Below, piece after piece: positions 38,697 to 47,815 of a stretch of DNA of 64,000 bases. The notes beneath the pieces are model-generated. The model saw only the letters and a list, made by a program, of their open reading frames with translations, searched no databases and was not told the DNA's origin. Source of the stretch: Yonghaparkia sp. Root332 (GTDB taxonomy: Bacteria; Actinomycetota; Actinomycetes; Actinomycetales; Microbacteriaceae); the NCBI RefSeq assembly GCF_001425665.1, contig NZ_LMCX01000002.1, forward strand, positions 62,001 to 126,000, in the 5' to 3' direction. A program made the position numbers and the translations under genes. How positions within the stretch are numbered: position 1 is the first letter of the stretch; each line of letters opens with the position of its first letter.

Positions 38697-38708
38697 TAGG
38701 CTCTCGCC
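38697..38708 (+). promoter_or_regulatory. Leaderless promoter (TAGGCT) of the FAH-family gene
   Basis: TAGGCT at 38697-38702 ends 6 nt before the GTG at 38709. Confidence 0.6.
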
Positions 38709-39488
38709 GTGAAGATCGCACGATTCAGCACCGATGGATCCCCCCGGTACGGCATCGTCGACGACGAGGAGCTCGTCGTCCTGTCGGGCGACCCGATGTA
38801 CCACGGTTACGACACGACGGGCGAGCGGGTGCCGCTGGCGGAGGCGAAGATCCTCGCGCCGGTCATCCCGCGCTCGAAGGTCGTCTGCGTGGGCATGAAC
38901 TACGCCGCCCACCGCAAGGAGATGGGGCACGAGGGGCCCGAGACACCGCTCATCTTCCTCAAGCCCAACACGGCGGTCGTCGGCCCGGGCGACCCCATCG
39001 TCATCCCGCCCGTCGAAGGCCGCATCGTGCACGAGGGTGAGCTGGCGATCGTCATCGGCTCGGTCGCCAAGCGCGTCAAGGCCGATAACTGGCGCGACGT
39101 GGTCTTCGGCTTCACGATCGCCAACGACGTGTCGGCGCGCGACGTCATGTTCGCCGACGGACAGTGGGCGCGCGCGAAGGGCTACGACACGTTCTGCCCG
39201 CTCGGCCCCTACATCGACACCGAGATCGACCCGACGAGCCTCGCGATCGAGACCCGCGTCGACGGCGAGGTGCGCCGCTCGGGCAACACCGCGGACCTGC
39301 TGCACAAGATCCCGCAGCTCATCGAGTTCATCAGCGACGTGTGGACGCTCCTGCCGGGCGACATCATCCTCACCGGCACCCCCGACGGCCTCGGGGGCTT
39401 CGTCGACGGCCAGACGATCGACATCACGATCGAGGGCCTCGGCACGCTCAGCAATCCCGCGAAGAACCGCGACGACCGCGACTACTGA
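38709..39488 (+). CDS. Fumarylacetoacetate hydrolase family protein (259 aa)
   Basis: FAH/2-hydroxyhepta-2,4-diene-1,7-dioate isomerase fold. Characteristic are CVGMNYAAHRKEMG, FLKPNTAVVGPGDPIVIPP, the metal Glu residues in IVHEGELAIVIG, FTIANDVSARDVM, and GDIILTGTPDGLGG. Members cleave or decarboxylate beta-diketo-acids such as acylpyruvates; the exact substrate cannot be read. GTG start follows a leaderless promoter. It stands between a lipoprotein gene and an MFS exporter without catabolic neighbours. Confidence 0.9.
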   Translation: MKIARFSTDGSPRYGIVDDEELVVLSGDPMYHGYDTTGERVPLAEAKILAPVIPRSKVVCVGMNYAAHRKEMGHEGPETPLIFLKPNTAVVGPGDPIVIPPVEGRIVHEGELAIVIGSVAKRVKADNWRDVVFGFTIANDVSARDVMFADGQWARAKGYDTFCPLGPYIDTEIDPTSLAIETRVDGEVRRSGNTADLLHKIPQLIEFISDVWTLLPGDIILTGTPDGLGGFVDGQTIDITIEGLGTLSNPAKNRDDRDY

Positions 39489-39528
39489 TCGGGGCCCGCG
39501 GCCCCGCGCGCCGGATGCCCGGCAGCGG

Positions 39529-39540
39529 CATGATGGAGCC
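39529..39540 (+). promoter_or_regulatory. Leaderless promoter (CATGAT) of the MFS gene
   Basis: CATGAT at 39529-39534 ends 6 nt before the ATG at 39541. Confidence 0.45.
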
Positions 39541-40824
39541 ATGAGCCCCACCGCCCTCACCCCGACGGCCACGGCCGCGCCCGTCGACGTCGCGGCCGTC
39601 CAGCGCCGGGTCCGCTCGACCCTCATGGCCGGGCAGGTGCTCGCCGGACTCGGGATGGGGTCGACGCTGAGCATCGGCGCGATCCTCGCCGCCGAGGTCT
39701 CCGGCTCGCCCGCCTACAGCGGACTCGCCGCCACCATGGCCACGCTCGGCGCCGCGCTCGCCGCCATCCCGCTCGCGCGCCTCGCCGCTCGCGCCGGGCG
39801 CGCCCCGGCCCTCGCGACGGGCGCGCTCACCGCCGCGACCGGCGCCGTCCTCGCGATCGTGGCCGCCGGGCTGTCGAGCTTCCCGCTGCTGCTCGTCGGC
39901 ATCATGCTCATCGGCGTCGGCACCGCCGTGAACCTGCAGTCGCGCTTCGCGGCCTCCGACCTCGCATCGCCCGCGACACGAGGCCGCGACCTGTCGCTCG
40001 TCGTGTGGGCCACGACCGTCGGCGCGGTGAGCGGCCCCAACCTCATCGGCCCGGGCGAGCAGCTCGGCGAGGCGATCGGGCTGCCCGCGCTCTCCGGGCC
40101 GTTCCTCTTCACCGTCGCCGCCCAGGTGCTCGCCGCGACCCTCTATCTCGTCGCGCTGCGGCCCGACCCCCTGCGGCTCTCGCTGCGTCTCGCGCGCGAT
40201 GCCGCGGCCGCGGCGTCGGCAGCGGGGGAGTCGGGGACCGAGGCGGTGCGCAGCGACCGCGCGGGCATCCGCCTCGCCCTGATCGCCCTCGCGCTCAGCC
40301 ACGCCACGATGGTGAGCGTCATGGCGATGACGCCCGTGCACCTGACCGACCACGGCGCGAGCCTCGTCATCGTGGGCTTCACGATCAGCCTGCACATCGC
40401 GGGCATGTACGCGCTCTCGCCGGTCTTCGGCGTCCTCGCCGACCGGCTCGGGCGCTGGTGGACGATCCTGATCGGGCAGGGTCTGCTCGTCGCGAGCCTG
40501 CTGGTCACCGCGCTCGGCGCCGAGAGCGAGGCGGCGGTCGTCACCGGGCTCATCCTGCTCGGCCTCGGCTGGAGCGCCTCGACCGTCGCGGGCAGTGCTC
40601 TCCTGACCGAGTCGACGGCGCCCGAGCGGCGGCCGGTCATCCAGGGCCGCAGCGACCTGCTCATGAGTGGCAGCGGGGCGGTCGGCGGTCTCCTCGCCGG
40701 CCCCACGCTCGCCGCGCTCGGCTACTCGGGACTGTCGCTCGTCGCGCTCGGGCTCGTGGCGGTCGTGGTGACGACGCTCGTGGTCACGCCGCGCGCGGCC
40801 CGCGGGCGCTCGACCCGGCGGTAG
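39541..40824 (+). CDS. MFS transporter (427 aa)
   Basis: Twelve predicted transmembrane helices in two halves, with a hydrophilic central loop (about 210-240, DPLRLSLRLARDAAAAASAAGESG). The loop motif PLARLAARAGRAPAL after helix 2 and the symmetrical PVFGVLADRLGRWWT in the second half match motif A of the major facilitator superfamily. Likely a drug- or metabolite-efflux carrier; the substrate is unknown. ATG is placed by a leaderless-type hexamer. Confidence 0.9.
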   Translation: MSPTALTPTATAAPVDVAAVQRRVRSTLMAGQVLAGLGMGSTLSIGAILAAEVSGSPAYSGLAATMATLGAALAAIPLARLAARAGRAPALATGALTAATGAVLAIVAAGLSSFPLLLVGIMLIGVGTAVNLQSRFAASDLASPATRGRDLSLVVWATTVGAVSGPNLIGPGEQLGEAIGLPALSGPFLFTVAAQVLAATLYLVALRPDPLRLSLRLARDAAAAASAAGESGTEAVRSDRAGIRLALIALALSHATMVSVMAMTPVHLTDHGASLVIVGFTISLHIAGMYALSPVFGVLADRLGRWWTILIGQGLLVASLLVTALGAESEAAVVTGLILLGLGWSASTVAGSALLTESTAPERRPVIQGRSDLLMSGSGAVGGLLAGPTLAALGYSGLSLVALGLVAVVVTTLVVTPRAARGRSTRR

Positions 40825-40883
40825 CCGCCCCGTCCGCCGGTGGTCGCCCCTTCGGGGGGAGATCCTGATCCGCACCGCGGGGC

Positions 40884-40889
40884 TACACT
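40884..40889 (+). promoter_or_regulatory. Probable promoter -10 (TACACT) of the CAP/CWB2 gene
   Basis: TACACT gives a leader of about 78 nt before the GTG at 40974, which has a GGGGGGAAG ribosome-binding site. Confidence 0.45.
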
Positions 40890-40973
40890 GGGCCCACGTC
40901 GCGGCGGGGGTCGTGACCGTCGCGCGATGATTCCTGGCGATCGTCGCGGTGAATCCGGGTCCGGGGGGAAGCC

Positions 40974-42434
40974 GTGAGACAACACGTCACTGTCATGATC
41001 GTCGCGACCCTGCTCCTCACCGCGGTCGCTCCGGCCACAGCTGCGCTCTCCCTCGCCCCCACCGCCGGCGACGCGAACTCGGGGTCGTCGATGGCGGACG
41101 CGGGTCAGAACCTCACGGCGGCGGCGACGGGCGTGCCGAGCGCGGGGGTCCACCTGGCGGAGCGCGACCTCATCCTGAAAGAGACGAACGCGCTCCGAGC
41201 GGCCAACGGTCTTCCCCCGTTCCGAGTGAACGAGGCGCTCGACGACATCGCGCAGGACTGGGCGGAGCAGCAGGCGACGACCGGATCCATGTCCCACCGC
41301 GTCGGCTTCGCCTCCCTCTATCCCTCCGGGTGGTCGCGGGCGGCCGAGAACGTCGCGATGGGCTACCAGCCCGACTCCGTGGTGGACGCCTGGGCGGCGT
41401 CGACGGGGCACCGCGCCAACATCCTGTCGTCGAGCACGGACATCGGCATCGGTGCAGCACGGGACGCGCGAGGCCGGTGGTTCTACACGCAGAACTTCGG
41501 CCGGTACGCCGTTGCGCCGCCGACGGTGCCCGGCGCTGTTCACCGGATCGCCGGACCGGACCGCTACGCCGTCTCCGCGCGGACATCGGCCCGCACATTC
41601 GCTGCCGGTGTCCCGACGGTCTATGTGGCGTCCGGCGCGAACTTCCCGGATGCGCTGAGCGCCGCGGCCCTGGCGGGGGCCGCACGCGGCCCGCTCCTGC
41701 TCGTCTCGCCGACCTCCGTCCCCGCTGTCGTCCTGGCGGAGCTGCGTCGGCTGTCGCCCGCGCGGATCGTCGTCGCCGGCGGCCCGGCGTCGGTCAGCGA
41801 TCCCGTGCTCGCCGCACTCCGCACCGTCGCTCCCCGTGTCGACCGCATGTCAGGAGCCGACCGGTACGAGGTGTCGCGCAATCTCGGTATCGACGCCTAC
41901 GGGAGCTCGGGAGCGCCGACGGTGTTCCTGGCGACAGGATCCGGATTCGCCGACGCGCTGGCGGCCGGCCCGGCGGCGGCGTCGGTTCGAGCGCCCGTCC
42001 TGCTGGTTCGAGGTTCGGCCGATGTCGCCGATGCCGCCACTCTCGCCTTCCTGCGGAAGGTCGGGGCTCGCAGCATCGTCATCGTGGGCGGCCCCGCGAC
42101 GGTGACGCAGGGAATCGAGTCGTCGCTGGCGTCCGCCGGGTACGCCGTGCAGCGCATCGGCGGTGCCGATCGTTTCGAGGTCGCTGCCGGCCTCGCGTCG
42201 CGCTACTTCCCCGATGCGAGTCGCGCGTACGTCGCGACCGGCCGGGGCTTCGCCGACGCCCTCTCGGGGGGTGCCGCGGCGGGCGCACTGGGGGCCCCGC
42301 TGCTGACATCGAACCAGGCGTGCCTCCCGGCATCCGTGCGCAGCGCGATCAGCGCGCGATCTCCGGCCGACATCGTGCTCCTCGGCGGCCATGCGACGCT
42401 CGCGCCGACGGTGGCCGGCTTCTACCGCTGCTGA
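40974..42434 (+). CDS. Secreted CAP-domain protein with cell-wall-binding (CWB2) repeats (486 aa)
   Basis: A signal peptide ([22 protein letters not shown], cleaved near AALS) is followed by a CAP/SCP domain at about 60-180 ([64 protein letters not shown]). Then come three cell_wall_binding_2 repeats at about 190-486, each beginning [22 protein letters not shown] or [11 protein letters not shown] and containing A-x-FPDALS/FADAL. The repeats should hold it non-covalently on wall polymers. Base composition is slightly less GC-rich than the neighbours. ORF ends with a lone Cys. Confidence 0.93.
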   Translation: MRQHVTVMIVATLLLTAVAPATAALSLAPTAGDANSGSSMADAGQNLTAAATGVPSAGVHLAERDLILKETNALRAANGLPPFRVNEALDDIAQDWAEQQATTGSMSHRVGFASLYPSGWSRAAENVAMGYQPDSVVDAWAASTGHRANILSSSTDIGIGAARDARGRWFYTQNFGRYAVAPPTVPGAVHRIAGPDRYAVSARTSARTFAAGVPTVYVASGANFPDALSAAALAGAARGPLLLVSPTSVPAVVLAELRRLSPARIVVAGGPASVSDPVLAALRTVAPRVDRMSGADRYEVSRNLGIDAYGSSGAPTVFLATGSGFADALAAGPAAASVRAPVLLVRGSADVADAATLAFLRKVGARSIVIVGGPATVTQGIESSLASAGYAVQRIGGADRFEVAAGLASRYFPDASRAYVATGRGFADALSGGAAAGALGAPLLTSNQACLPASVRSAISARSPADIVLLGGHATLAPTVAGFYRC

Positions 42435-42461
42435 TCGCCCGGGCCGCGCCCCGCCCGCCGG

Positions 42462-42475
42462 TAGGATCGCAGGCG
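42462..42475 (+). promoter_or_regulatory. Leaderless promoter of gltX (TAGGAT)
   Basis: TAGGAT at 42462-42467 ends 8 nt before the gltX ATG at 42476. Confidence 0.55.
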
Positions 42476-43975
42476 ATGACTTCCCCCGCCTTCTCCACCG
42501 CCACGGGCAGCGATGTCCGCGTGCGCTTCTGCCCGTCGCCGACCGGCACGCCGCACGTCGGCCTCGTCCGCACGGCCCTGTTCAACTGGGCCTACGCGCG
42601 CCACACCGGCGGGACGATGATCTTCCGCATCGAGGACACCGACACCGCCCGCGACAGCGAGGAGAGCTACCACCAGCTGCTCGACGCCCTGCGCTGGCTC
42701 GGCATCGACTGGGACGAGGGCGTCGAGGTCGGCGGCCCGCAGGCCCCCTACCGGCAGTCGCAGCGCGGCGAGATCTACGCGCGCATCATCCAGAGGCTGA
42801 CGGATGCCGGCCACCTCTACGAGTCGTACCTCACGCCGGAGGAGATCGAGGCCCGCAACATCGCCGCGGGCCGCGACCCGAAGATGGGCTACGACAACGC
42901 CGAGCGCGAGCTCACCGACGAGCAGCGCGCGGCCTACCGTGCGGAGGGCCGGCAGCCCGCGCTGCGTCTGCGGGTGCCCGACACGGCGCTGAGCTTCACC
43001 GACCTGGTGCGCGGCGAGATCACCTTCCCGCAGGGCAGCTTCGTCGACTTCGTCGTCGTGCGCCCGAACGGCGCCCCCCTCTACACGTTCGTGAACCCGG
43101 TGGACGACGCGCTCATGGGCGTCACGCACGTGCTCCGCGGGGAGGACCTGCTGTCGTCGACGCCGCGCCAGATCGCGCTGTACCACGCCCTCATCGACAT
43201 CGGCGTGGCCGAGGCGATCCCGCAGTTCGGGCACCTGCCGTTCGTCATGGGGGAGGGCAACAGGAAGCTCAGCAAGCGCGATCCCGAGTCGAACCTCTTC
43301 CACCACCGCGATCGCGGGTTCATCCCCGAGGGCCTGCTCAACTACCTGTCGCTGCTGGGCTGGTCGCTCAGCCACGACCGCGACGTCTTCACCCTCGACG
43401 AGCTCGTCGCCGCCTTCGACGTGCGCGACGTCAACCCCAACCCCGCGCGGTTCGACCTGAAGAAGGCCGAGGCCATCAACGGCGACCACGTGCGGCGCCT
43501 GCCCCTCGACGAGTTCGTCGAGCGGAGCATCCCGTACTGCAGCGGCGCGGGCCTGTTCCACGACGTCCCCCGACCGTCGGAGCGCGCGCTGCTGACGAGG
43601 GCCGCGCCCCTCGTGCAGGAGCGCGTGGGTCTCCTCGGCGAGGTGCCTGGCATGGTCGGCTTCCTGTTCACGGCCGATGACGACCTCCAGATCGAGGCGG
43701 ATGCTCGAGCCTCGCTCGGCGCCGACGCAGCCGCGGTGCTCGACGCCGGCATCGGCGCGCTCGAGTGGCTCGAGGAGTTCACGCCGGAGGGCATCGAGGC
43801 GGCCCTGCGCACCGCGCTCATCGAGGGGCTCGGCCTCAAGCCGCGGCTCGCGTTCGGCCCGCTGCGCGTCGCCGTCTCAGGCCGCCGCGTGAGCCCGCCG
43901 CTGTTCGAGTCGATGGAGCTCCTCGGCCGCGACTCCACCCTCGCTCGCCTGCGGGCCCTGCGCGCGAGCCTCTAG
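42476..43975 (+). CDS. gltX: Glutamyl-tRNA synthetase (499 aa)
   Basis: Class I aminoacyl-tRNA synthetase. The HIGH-type motif is in [20 protein letters not shown], the KMSKS-type motif in [13 protein letters not shown]. The editing-free catalytic core has [15 protein letters not shown] and the C-terminal anticodon-binding helical domain begins near residue 330. ATG at 42476 is the expected family start. tRNA-Gln(CTG) and tRNA-Glu(CTC) lie 3.5 and 6.7 kb downstream. A large nested inverted repeat follows the stop. Confidence 0.96.
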   Translation: MTSPAFSTATGSDVRVRFCPSPTGTPHVGLVRTALFNWAYARHTGGTMIFRIEDTDTARDSEESYHQLLDALRWLGIDWDEGVEVGGPQAPYRQSQRGEIYARIIQRLTDAGHLYESYLTPEEIEARNIAAGRDPKMGYDNAERELTDEQRAAYRAEGRQPALRLRVPDTALSFTDLVRGEITFPQGSFVDFVVVRPNGAPLYTFVNPVDDALMGVTHVLRGEDLLSSTPRQIALYHALIDIGVAEAIPQFGHLPFVMGEGNRKLSKRDPESNLFHHRDRGFIPEGLLNYLSLLGWSLSHDRDVFTLDELVAAFDVRDVNPNPARFDLKKAEAINGDHVRRLPLDEFVERSIPYCSGAGLFHDVPRPSERALLTRAAPLVQERVGLLGEVPGMVGFLFTADDDLQIEADARASLGADAAAVLDAGIGALEWLEEFTPEGIEAALRTALIEGLGLKPRLAFGPLRVAVSGRRVSPPLFESMELLGRDSTLARLRALRASL

Positions 43976-44012
43976 CCGCGCGCCCGCGCGCAGAACCGCG
44001 CCCGCCCGCGTC

Positions 44013-44098
44013 GACCAAATGAAGGGAGCGGGGGCGTCGGCGACGGCGTGTCGCGTGCGACACGCCGTGATGCGCGCGGGCGCTCCCTTCATTTGGTC
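44013..44098. repeat. 86-bp nested inverted repeat (18-bp outer arms, 12-bp inner arms)
   Basis: The outer arms GACCAAATGAAGGGAGCG (44013-44030) and their exact reverse complement (44081-44098) enclose a second perfect repeat, ACGGCGTGTCGC (44043-44054) and GCGACACGCCGT (44057-44068). The outer arms are markedly AT-richer than the surroundings. It lies between the convergent gltX and cytochrome b-like genes. It could be a bidirectional terminator, a small non-autonomous repetitive element (REP/MITE-like) or a protein-binding site. Confidence 0.85.
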
Positions 44099-44139
44099 AA
44101 TGGGCTCGGCGGGGGAGGGCCGGTCGCGAGCGGAGTCGG

Positions 44140-45084
44140 CTAGCCCCCGGGGGTGCGAGGTGGCGCCGGCATGACCCGCACGTCGGCAACCCGCTGCGCG
44201 ATCGCGATCTGCGCGGGGGGTCGCAGCAGCACCCAGGCGGCCGCCATGACGCCGGTCGAGAGGGCGAAGAGCCCGACGCCGAGCCAACTGCCGGCGTCGT
44301 CGATGCCCGCGTAGATGCCGTTGAGGTTCTCGCGCGCTCCGGTGAGCAGAACGAGCGCGACGTGCGCGACCGTGAACGCCAGGAAGTACCAGAGCACGAC
44401 GCGGTGCGCCCGCCGCGCGGCGGAGTCGGAGAGCGGCCCGCGGGCGCGCATCCACCGCGTCGGCCACACGGGCGAGAGCCGCAGCCCGGTGAGGGTCGCG
44501 AGCGGCGCGGCGATCACGACGGTCGCCGCGTAGAACAGCTGCTGGAGGCTGTTGTAGCCGGCCCACGTGTCATGGGCGGGCCAGTCGAGCGCGAGGTACT
44601 GCACGGCGGAGGAGACCGCGTTCGGCACGACCGTGACGTCCGTCGGGATGAGCCTCTGCCAGTGCCCGCTCGCGACGAGCGCGACGACGTAGACGAGCCC
44701 CGTGATCACCCACAGGGTGTCGACGACGAGGTGCCACCAGGAGTGCAGGCCGAGCCGGCTCGGGCTCCTCGCCGCGAATGCGCCCGTCGTGCGTCGCGTC
44801 ACGAACGCCGGCGGGCGCTTCCCGGCGCGCAGGTGCAGCCCCGAGCTGACGATGAAGAGCAGGAGGAAGGCGCTCAGCCAGTGCGTCCAGCGCAGCCAGG
44901 CCGGGAACCCCTCGGGGGTGCCGAGCGGCGGGTCGTACGCGCCGGGGTAGTCGTTGATGAAGGATGCGCCGGCCGGGCTGTCGAGGAACGCCCGCGCGGC
45001 GATCATGGCCGCAGCGAGCACCGCCAGCGCCGCGACCGCCGCGAGCACGACCGCACGGCGGCGGAGGGCGGTCGGGCGCGGCAC
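44140..45084 (-). CDS. Cytochrome b561/b-type membrane protein (about 314 aa)
   Basis: About six helices, with histidines placed as in di-haem b-type cytochromes of the hydrogenase/formate dehydrogenase gamma group: WLRWTHWLSAFLLLFIVSSGLHL, LGLHSWWHLVVDTLWVITG, and RRAHRVVLWYFLAFTVAHVALVLLTG. Likely anchors electron transfer to a membrane partner, but no oxidoreductase gene adjoins it. GTG at 45084 (VPRPTALRRR) is preferred over GTG at 45093, because TACGGT ends 7 nt before 45084. Confidence 0.78.
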   Translation of the reverse strand: MPRPTALRRRAVVLAAVAALAVLAAAMIAARAFLDSPAGASFINDYPGAYDPPLGTPEGFPAWLRWTHWLSAFLLLFIVSSGLHLRAGKRPPAFVTRRTTGAFAARSPSRLGLHSWWHLVVDTLWVITGLVYVVALVASGHWQRLIPTDVTVVPNAVSSAVQYLALDWPAHDTWAGYNSLQQLFYAATVVIAAPLATLTGLRLSPVWPTRWMRARGPLSDSAARRAHRVVLWYFLAFTVAHVALVLLTGARENLNGIYAGIDDAGSWLGVGLFALSTGVMAAAWVLLRPPAQIAIAQRVADVRVMPAPPRTPGG

Positions 45085-45097
45085 GCCGTCCACCGTA
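45085..45097 (-). promoter_or_regulatory. Leaderless promoter of the cytochrome b-like gene (TACGGT)
   Basis: TACGGT at 45097-45092 ends 7 nt before the GTG at 45084; it decides this start. Confidence 0.45.
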
Positions 45098-45155
45098 TCG
45101 CTCGCGAGCGCACCGTCGCTGGGGGCGCGGCGGCGGGCGCTCCGCCGGCCGCGGC

Positions 45156-45167
45156 TAAGGTGGTCCG
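45156..45167 (+). promoter_or_regulatory. Leaderless promoter (TAAGGT)
   Basis: TAAGGT at 45156-45161 ends 6 nt before the GTG at 45168. Confidence 0.5.
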
Positions 45168-45839
45168 GTGTCTGACTTCCCCTCGAAAGTGCCCGAGTGG
45201 GTGCGCTGGATCCCGGCCGTCCTCCTGAGCGCGATCATCATCGCGGTGGTGGCCTTCGCGGCCTCCCAGGGTCCGCGACTGGCCGCCGGTCCGGGGCCTG
45301 CGGAGACGAACGAGGTCGACGACCTCAACTTCTCGGTCTTCAGCGAGGAGGGGCTCGCCTTCATCGATGAGCAGCGCATCCCGCGCCTGGATCTCCGCGA
45401 TCTCCCCGTCGAGACGGAGCCGCTCGGTCTTCCCGCGGATGGCGAGCTCGTGATCGGCCCGCACCCGCAGGACCTCGACTACCGGCTCGTGCTGCTCGCA
45501 TCGGGTGGCGAGGGAGGCGCGCGGTTCACCACCGTCACGTTCACGATCACGACGAAGGATGGGGAGGTGCGCGAGCTGCGCGTCGCCCCGCCGCGGGAGG
45601 TCGCCGTCGGCACCTTCCGCGACGTCGAGGCCTTCGCGGTGGAGTCGGCCGAGCGCTTCGGATACCCGCCGATCGCCAGCGGCACGCTCCTCGACCTCGT
45701 GCTCGCGGCGCAGGAGAGCGGGGAGCCCGAGACCACGCGGACGGCATCGGGCGACCGCACCGGGCTGCCGACGCAGCTGGAGATCACGTGCACGGGCGAT
45801 GCCTTCTGCCAGCCGATCTTCGTCATCGACGTCGGGTGA
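45168..45839 (+). CDS. Membrane-anchored protein of unknown function (223 aa)
   Basis: A short N-terminus (SDFPSKVPEWVRW) is followed by one transmembrane helix (IPAVLLSAIIIAVVAFAAS, about 16-34) and an extracytoplasmic domain of about 180 residues, predicted beta-rich (RFTTVTFTITTKDGEVRELRVAP). A Cys pair close to the end (ITCTGDAFCQPIFVIDV) could form a disulfide. No family is recognised. Divergent from the cytochrome b-like gene, with which it could share regulation. Confidence 0.7.
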   Translation: MSDFPSKVPEWVRWIPAVLLSAIIIAVVAFAASQGPRLAAGPGPAETNEVDDLNFSVFSEEGLAFIDEQRIPRLDLRDLPVETEPLGLPADGELVIGPHPQDLDYRLVLLASGGEGGARFTTVTFTITTKDGEVRELRVAPPREVAVGTFRDVEAFAVESAERFGYPPIASGTLLDLVLAAQESGEPETTRTASGDRTGLPTQLEITCTGDAFCQPIFVIDVG

Positions 45840-45982
45840 GGCCGCCGGGGGTCGCGCGGCGAGGGGCGCGCCCGGGCTCCGGTACGCGTTCGTGCCCGCC
45901 CGGCCGGTAGGGTAAACTCGCATCTCGGCCCGCCTAGCGGTGCCACGGAGTCACTGCAGGGCGCGAGCCCGCAGTACCCCGG

Positions 45983-46054
45983 TGGGGTATGGTGTAATTG
46001 GCAACACGGCTGATTCTGGTTCAGTTGTTCTTGGTTCGAGTCCAGGTACCCCAG
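45983..46054 (+). tRNA. tRNA-Gln (anticodon CTG)
   Basis: Acceptor arm TGGGGTA pairs with TACCCCA (46047-46053) and the discriminator is G. The anticodon stem-loop GCTGA-TTCTGGT-TCAGT carries CTG. The T-loop GGTTCGAGTCC is standard. No CCA is encoded. A 12-bp hairpin terminator follows. Confidence 0.93.
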
Positions 46055-46059
46055 CGTTC

Positions 46060-46088
46060 CGAAACCCCCGGTGCTCCCGGGGGTTTCG
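46060..46088 (+). terminator. Terminator after tRNA-Gln
   Basis: CGAAACCCCCGG (46060-46071), loop TGCTC, CCGGGGGTTTCG (46077-46088), then TCGTC. The identical stem is used after tRNA-Glu at 49274-49302. Confidence 0.85.
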
Positions 46089-46114
46089 TCGTCTGCGCAG
46101 GGCGCCGCCCCGCG

Positions 46115-46126
46115 TACGCTCGACGC
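46115..46126 (+). promoter_or_regulatory. Leaderless promoter of the Ppx/GppA gene (TACGCT)
   Basis: TACGCT at 46115-46120 ends 6 nt before the ATG at 46127. Confidence 0.5.
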
Positions 46127-47101
46127 ATGCGCCTCGGAGTCATCGACGTCGGCTCGAACACCGTCCACCTGCTCGTCGTCGATGCGCATCCCGGCGCAAG
46201 CCCCGTGCCCTACCGCTCCGAGCGCTCGACGCTCCGTCTCATGCGCTTCCTCGATGAGGACGGCGCGATCGTCGAGGAGGGGCAGCACCTCCTCATCGAC
46301 GCGATCGGCAGCGCCGCGGCCACGGTCGCGGAGATCGGCGTCGACGACGTCATCTCGACGGCGACCTCCGCCATCCGCGAAGCGGCCAACGGCGAGGAGG
46401 TCCTCGCCCGGATCGCGCGCGAGACGGGCGTCGAGCTCCAGGTGCTCTCGGGCGACGACGAGGCGCGCATCACGATGCTCGCCGTGCGGCGCTGGTTCGG
46501 CTGGTCGGCGGGCGAGATCCTGCTGTTCGACATCGGCGGAGGCTCGTTCGAGATCGCGCAGGGCGCCGACGAGTACCCGGATGCGCAGGTCTCCCTGCCG
46601 CTCGGCGCCGCGAGGGCGACCGCGCGCTTCCTGCGGGGCGACCCCCCGACGCGGGACGCGGTGTCGGCGCTCCGCGCCCACGCCCGCGCCGCGTTCACGG
46701 AGGCGCGCGACGCGCTCTTCGCCGAGCGGCCGAAGCCCACGCGGGTCGTCGGGACCTCCAAGACCATCCGCTCGCTCGGCCGCCTCGTCGGCGGCCCCGC
46801 CGATCCGATCACGGGCGCCCCGGCGCCGATCTACTACACGGGCCTGCGCGAGTGGGAGCCGACGTTGCGCGAGATGCCCTCCGACGTCCGGCAGTACCTC
46901 CCCGGCATCACGCCCGAGCGCGGCCCGCAGATCCTCGCCGGCGCGATCCTGCTGCGCACGGCCATGAAGGTGTTCGACGTGCCGACGCTGATCGTCTCGC
47001 CGTGGGCGCTGCGCGAGGGCATCGTGCTGCGCTACATCGACGCGCTCGACGCCCCCGGCCGGTCGGGCTCCCCGGGCGCATCGGGCGCCCCTGCCGGCTA
47101 G
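46127..47101 (+). CDS. Ppx/GppA-family phosphatase (324 aa)
   Basis: Actin-like ATPase-fold phosphatase hydrolysing polyphosphate or pppGpp. The N-terminal phosphate-1 motif is MRLGVIDVGSNTVHLLVVD, the TSAIREAANGEEVLARIARE and LSGDDEARITMLAVRRWFG segments are typical, and phosphate-2 is LLFDIGGGSFEIA. It is the short actinobacterial form of about 320 residues without a C-terminal HD domain. A frame extending upstream runs through the tRNA gene and is rejected. Ends tail-to-tail with the MBL gene at CTAG. Confidence 0.92.
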   Translation: MRLGVIDVGSNTVHLLVVDAHPGASPVPYRSERSTLRLMRFLDEDGAIVEEGQHLLIDAIGSAAATVAEIGVDDVISTATSAIREAANGEEVLARIARETGVELQVLSGDDEARITMLAVRRWFGWSAGEILLFDIGGGSFEIAQGADEYPDAQVSLPLGAARATARFLRGDPPTRDAVSALRAHARAAFTEARDALFAERPKPTRVVGTSKTIRSLGRLVGGPADPITGAPAPIYYTGLREWEPTLREMPSDVRQYLPGITPERGPQILAGAILLRTAMKVFDVPTLIVSPWALREGIVLRYIDALDAPGRSGSPGASGAPAG

Positions 47102-47730
47102 ATCTCGAGCGTCTCGCCCGCGACGAGCGGGAAGAACGCGCCGCCGTGCGACTCGACCACGTGAGCGATGCGGCCGTTCGCCATCGCGTTGCCCGCGTCG
47201 GAGTTCACGCGCTCGTGCGTCGGGAGCGCCCTCCGCGGCCGCACCGCGTCGAGGTAGTCCATGACCTCGCCGATCTTCAGCCACGGCGCGCTCGCGGGCA
47301 CGGCGAGCACGTCGACGGCGACCCCGGGGTCGGTGAACGAGTCGCCCGGGTAGTAGAGAGCGTCGTTGACCATCACCCCGAGGTTGTCCACCACCGGGAT
47401 GCTCGCGTGGATGACCGCGTGGCGGCCCCCGGAGAAGGCGAGCGAGAAGGGGCCGGCGCTGCGGGCATCCCCCGCGGTCACGATCTGCCACGCGTAGCCC
47501 GGCAGCGCTGCCGCGACCCCGGCGGGAGCGAACAGCTCCACCCCCTCGGCGGAGGCCAGGAGGCGGTCGAGGTGCTCGGCCGTCACGTGATCGGCGTGCT
47601 CGTGCGTCACCACGATGCCCGCGAGCCCGGGGGCGTCGAAGGGGGCGGTGAAGACTCCGGGGTCGATGACGAGGGTCGCCCCCTCGTGCTCGAGGACCAG
47701 GCAGGCGTGCTCGCGCTTCGTCAGGATCAT
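47098..47730 (-). CDS. MBL-fold metallo-hydrolase (210 aa)
   Basis: Metallo-beta-lactamase superfamily: zinc motif THEHADHVTAEHL at about 42-54, conserved GGRHAVIHASIP, Asp in LYYPGDSF and late His in LPTHE. The short single-domain form resembles UlaG-like or YcbL-like hydrolases; the substrate is unknown. ATG 6 nt after TACAGT. Its TAG overlaps the Ppx/GppA TAG at the palindrome 47098-47101. Confidence 0.88.
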   Translation of the reverse strand: MILTKREHACLVLEHEGATLVIDPGVFTAPFDAPGLAGIVVTHEHADHVTAEHLDRLLASAEGVELFAPAGVAAALPGYAWQIVTAGDARSAGPFSLAFSGGRHAVIHASIPVVDNLGVMVNDALYYPGDSFTDPGVAVDVLAVPASAPWLKIGEVMDYLDAVRPRRALPTHERVNSDAGNAMANGRIAHVVESHGGAFFPLVAGETLEI

Positions 47731-47742
47731 GGCGACACTGTA
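47731..47742 (-). promoter_or_regulatory. Leaderless promoter of the MBL gene (TACAGT)
   Basis: TACAGT at 47742-47737 ends 6 nt before the ATG at 47730. Confidence 0.5.
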
Positions 47743-47789
47743 GTCACCGCCCCTGGACGGCGCGTCACGGGCGCGGTGATTGCCCGCGC

Positions 47790-47809
47790 GTACCCCCGGG
47801 GGGTACCAT
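47790..47809 (+). promoter_or_regulatory. CsoR/RcnR-type operator overlapping a leaderless -10
   Basis: The palindrome GTACCCCC-G-GGGGGTAC (47790-47806) is the G-tract dyad expected for CsoR/RcnR-family repressors. It overlaps the -10 TACCAT (47804-47809), which ends 6 nt before the regulator's ATG, so binding would block the gene's own promoter. Confidence 0.8.
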
Positions 47810-47815
47810 GGCCGA

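Noticed and set aside
45998-46126. Upstream extension of the Ppx/GppA frame through the tRNA-Gln gene
   Set aside because: It would translate the tRNA and its terminator; MRLGVIDVGSN at 46127 is the family start and has a leaderless promoter.
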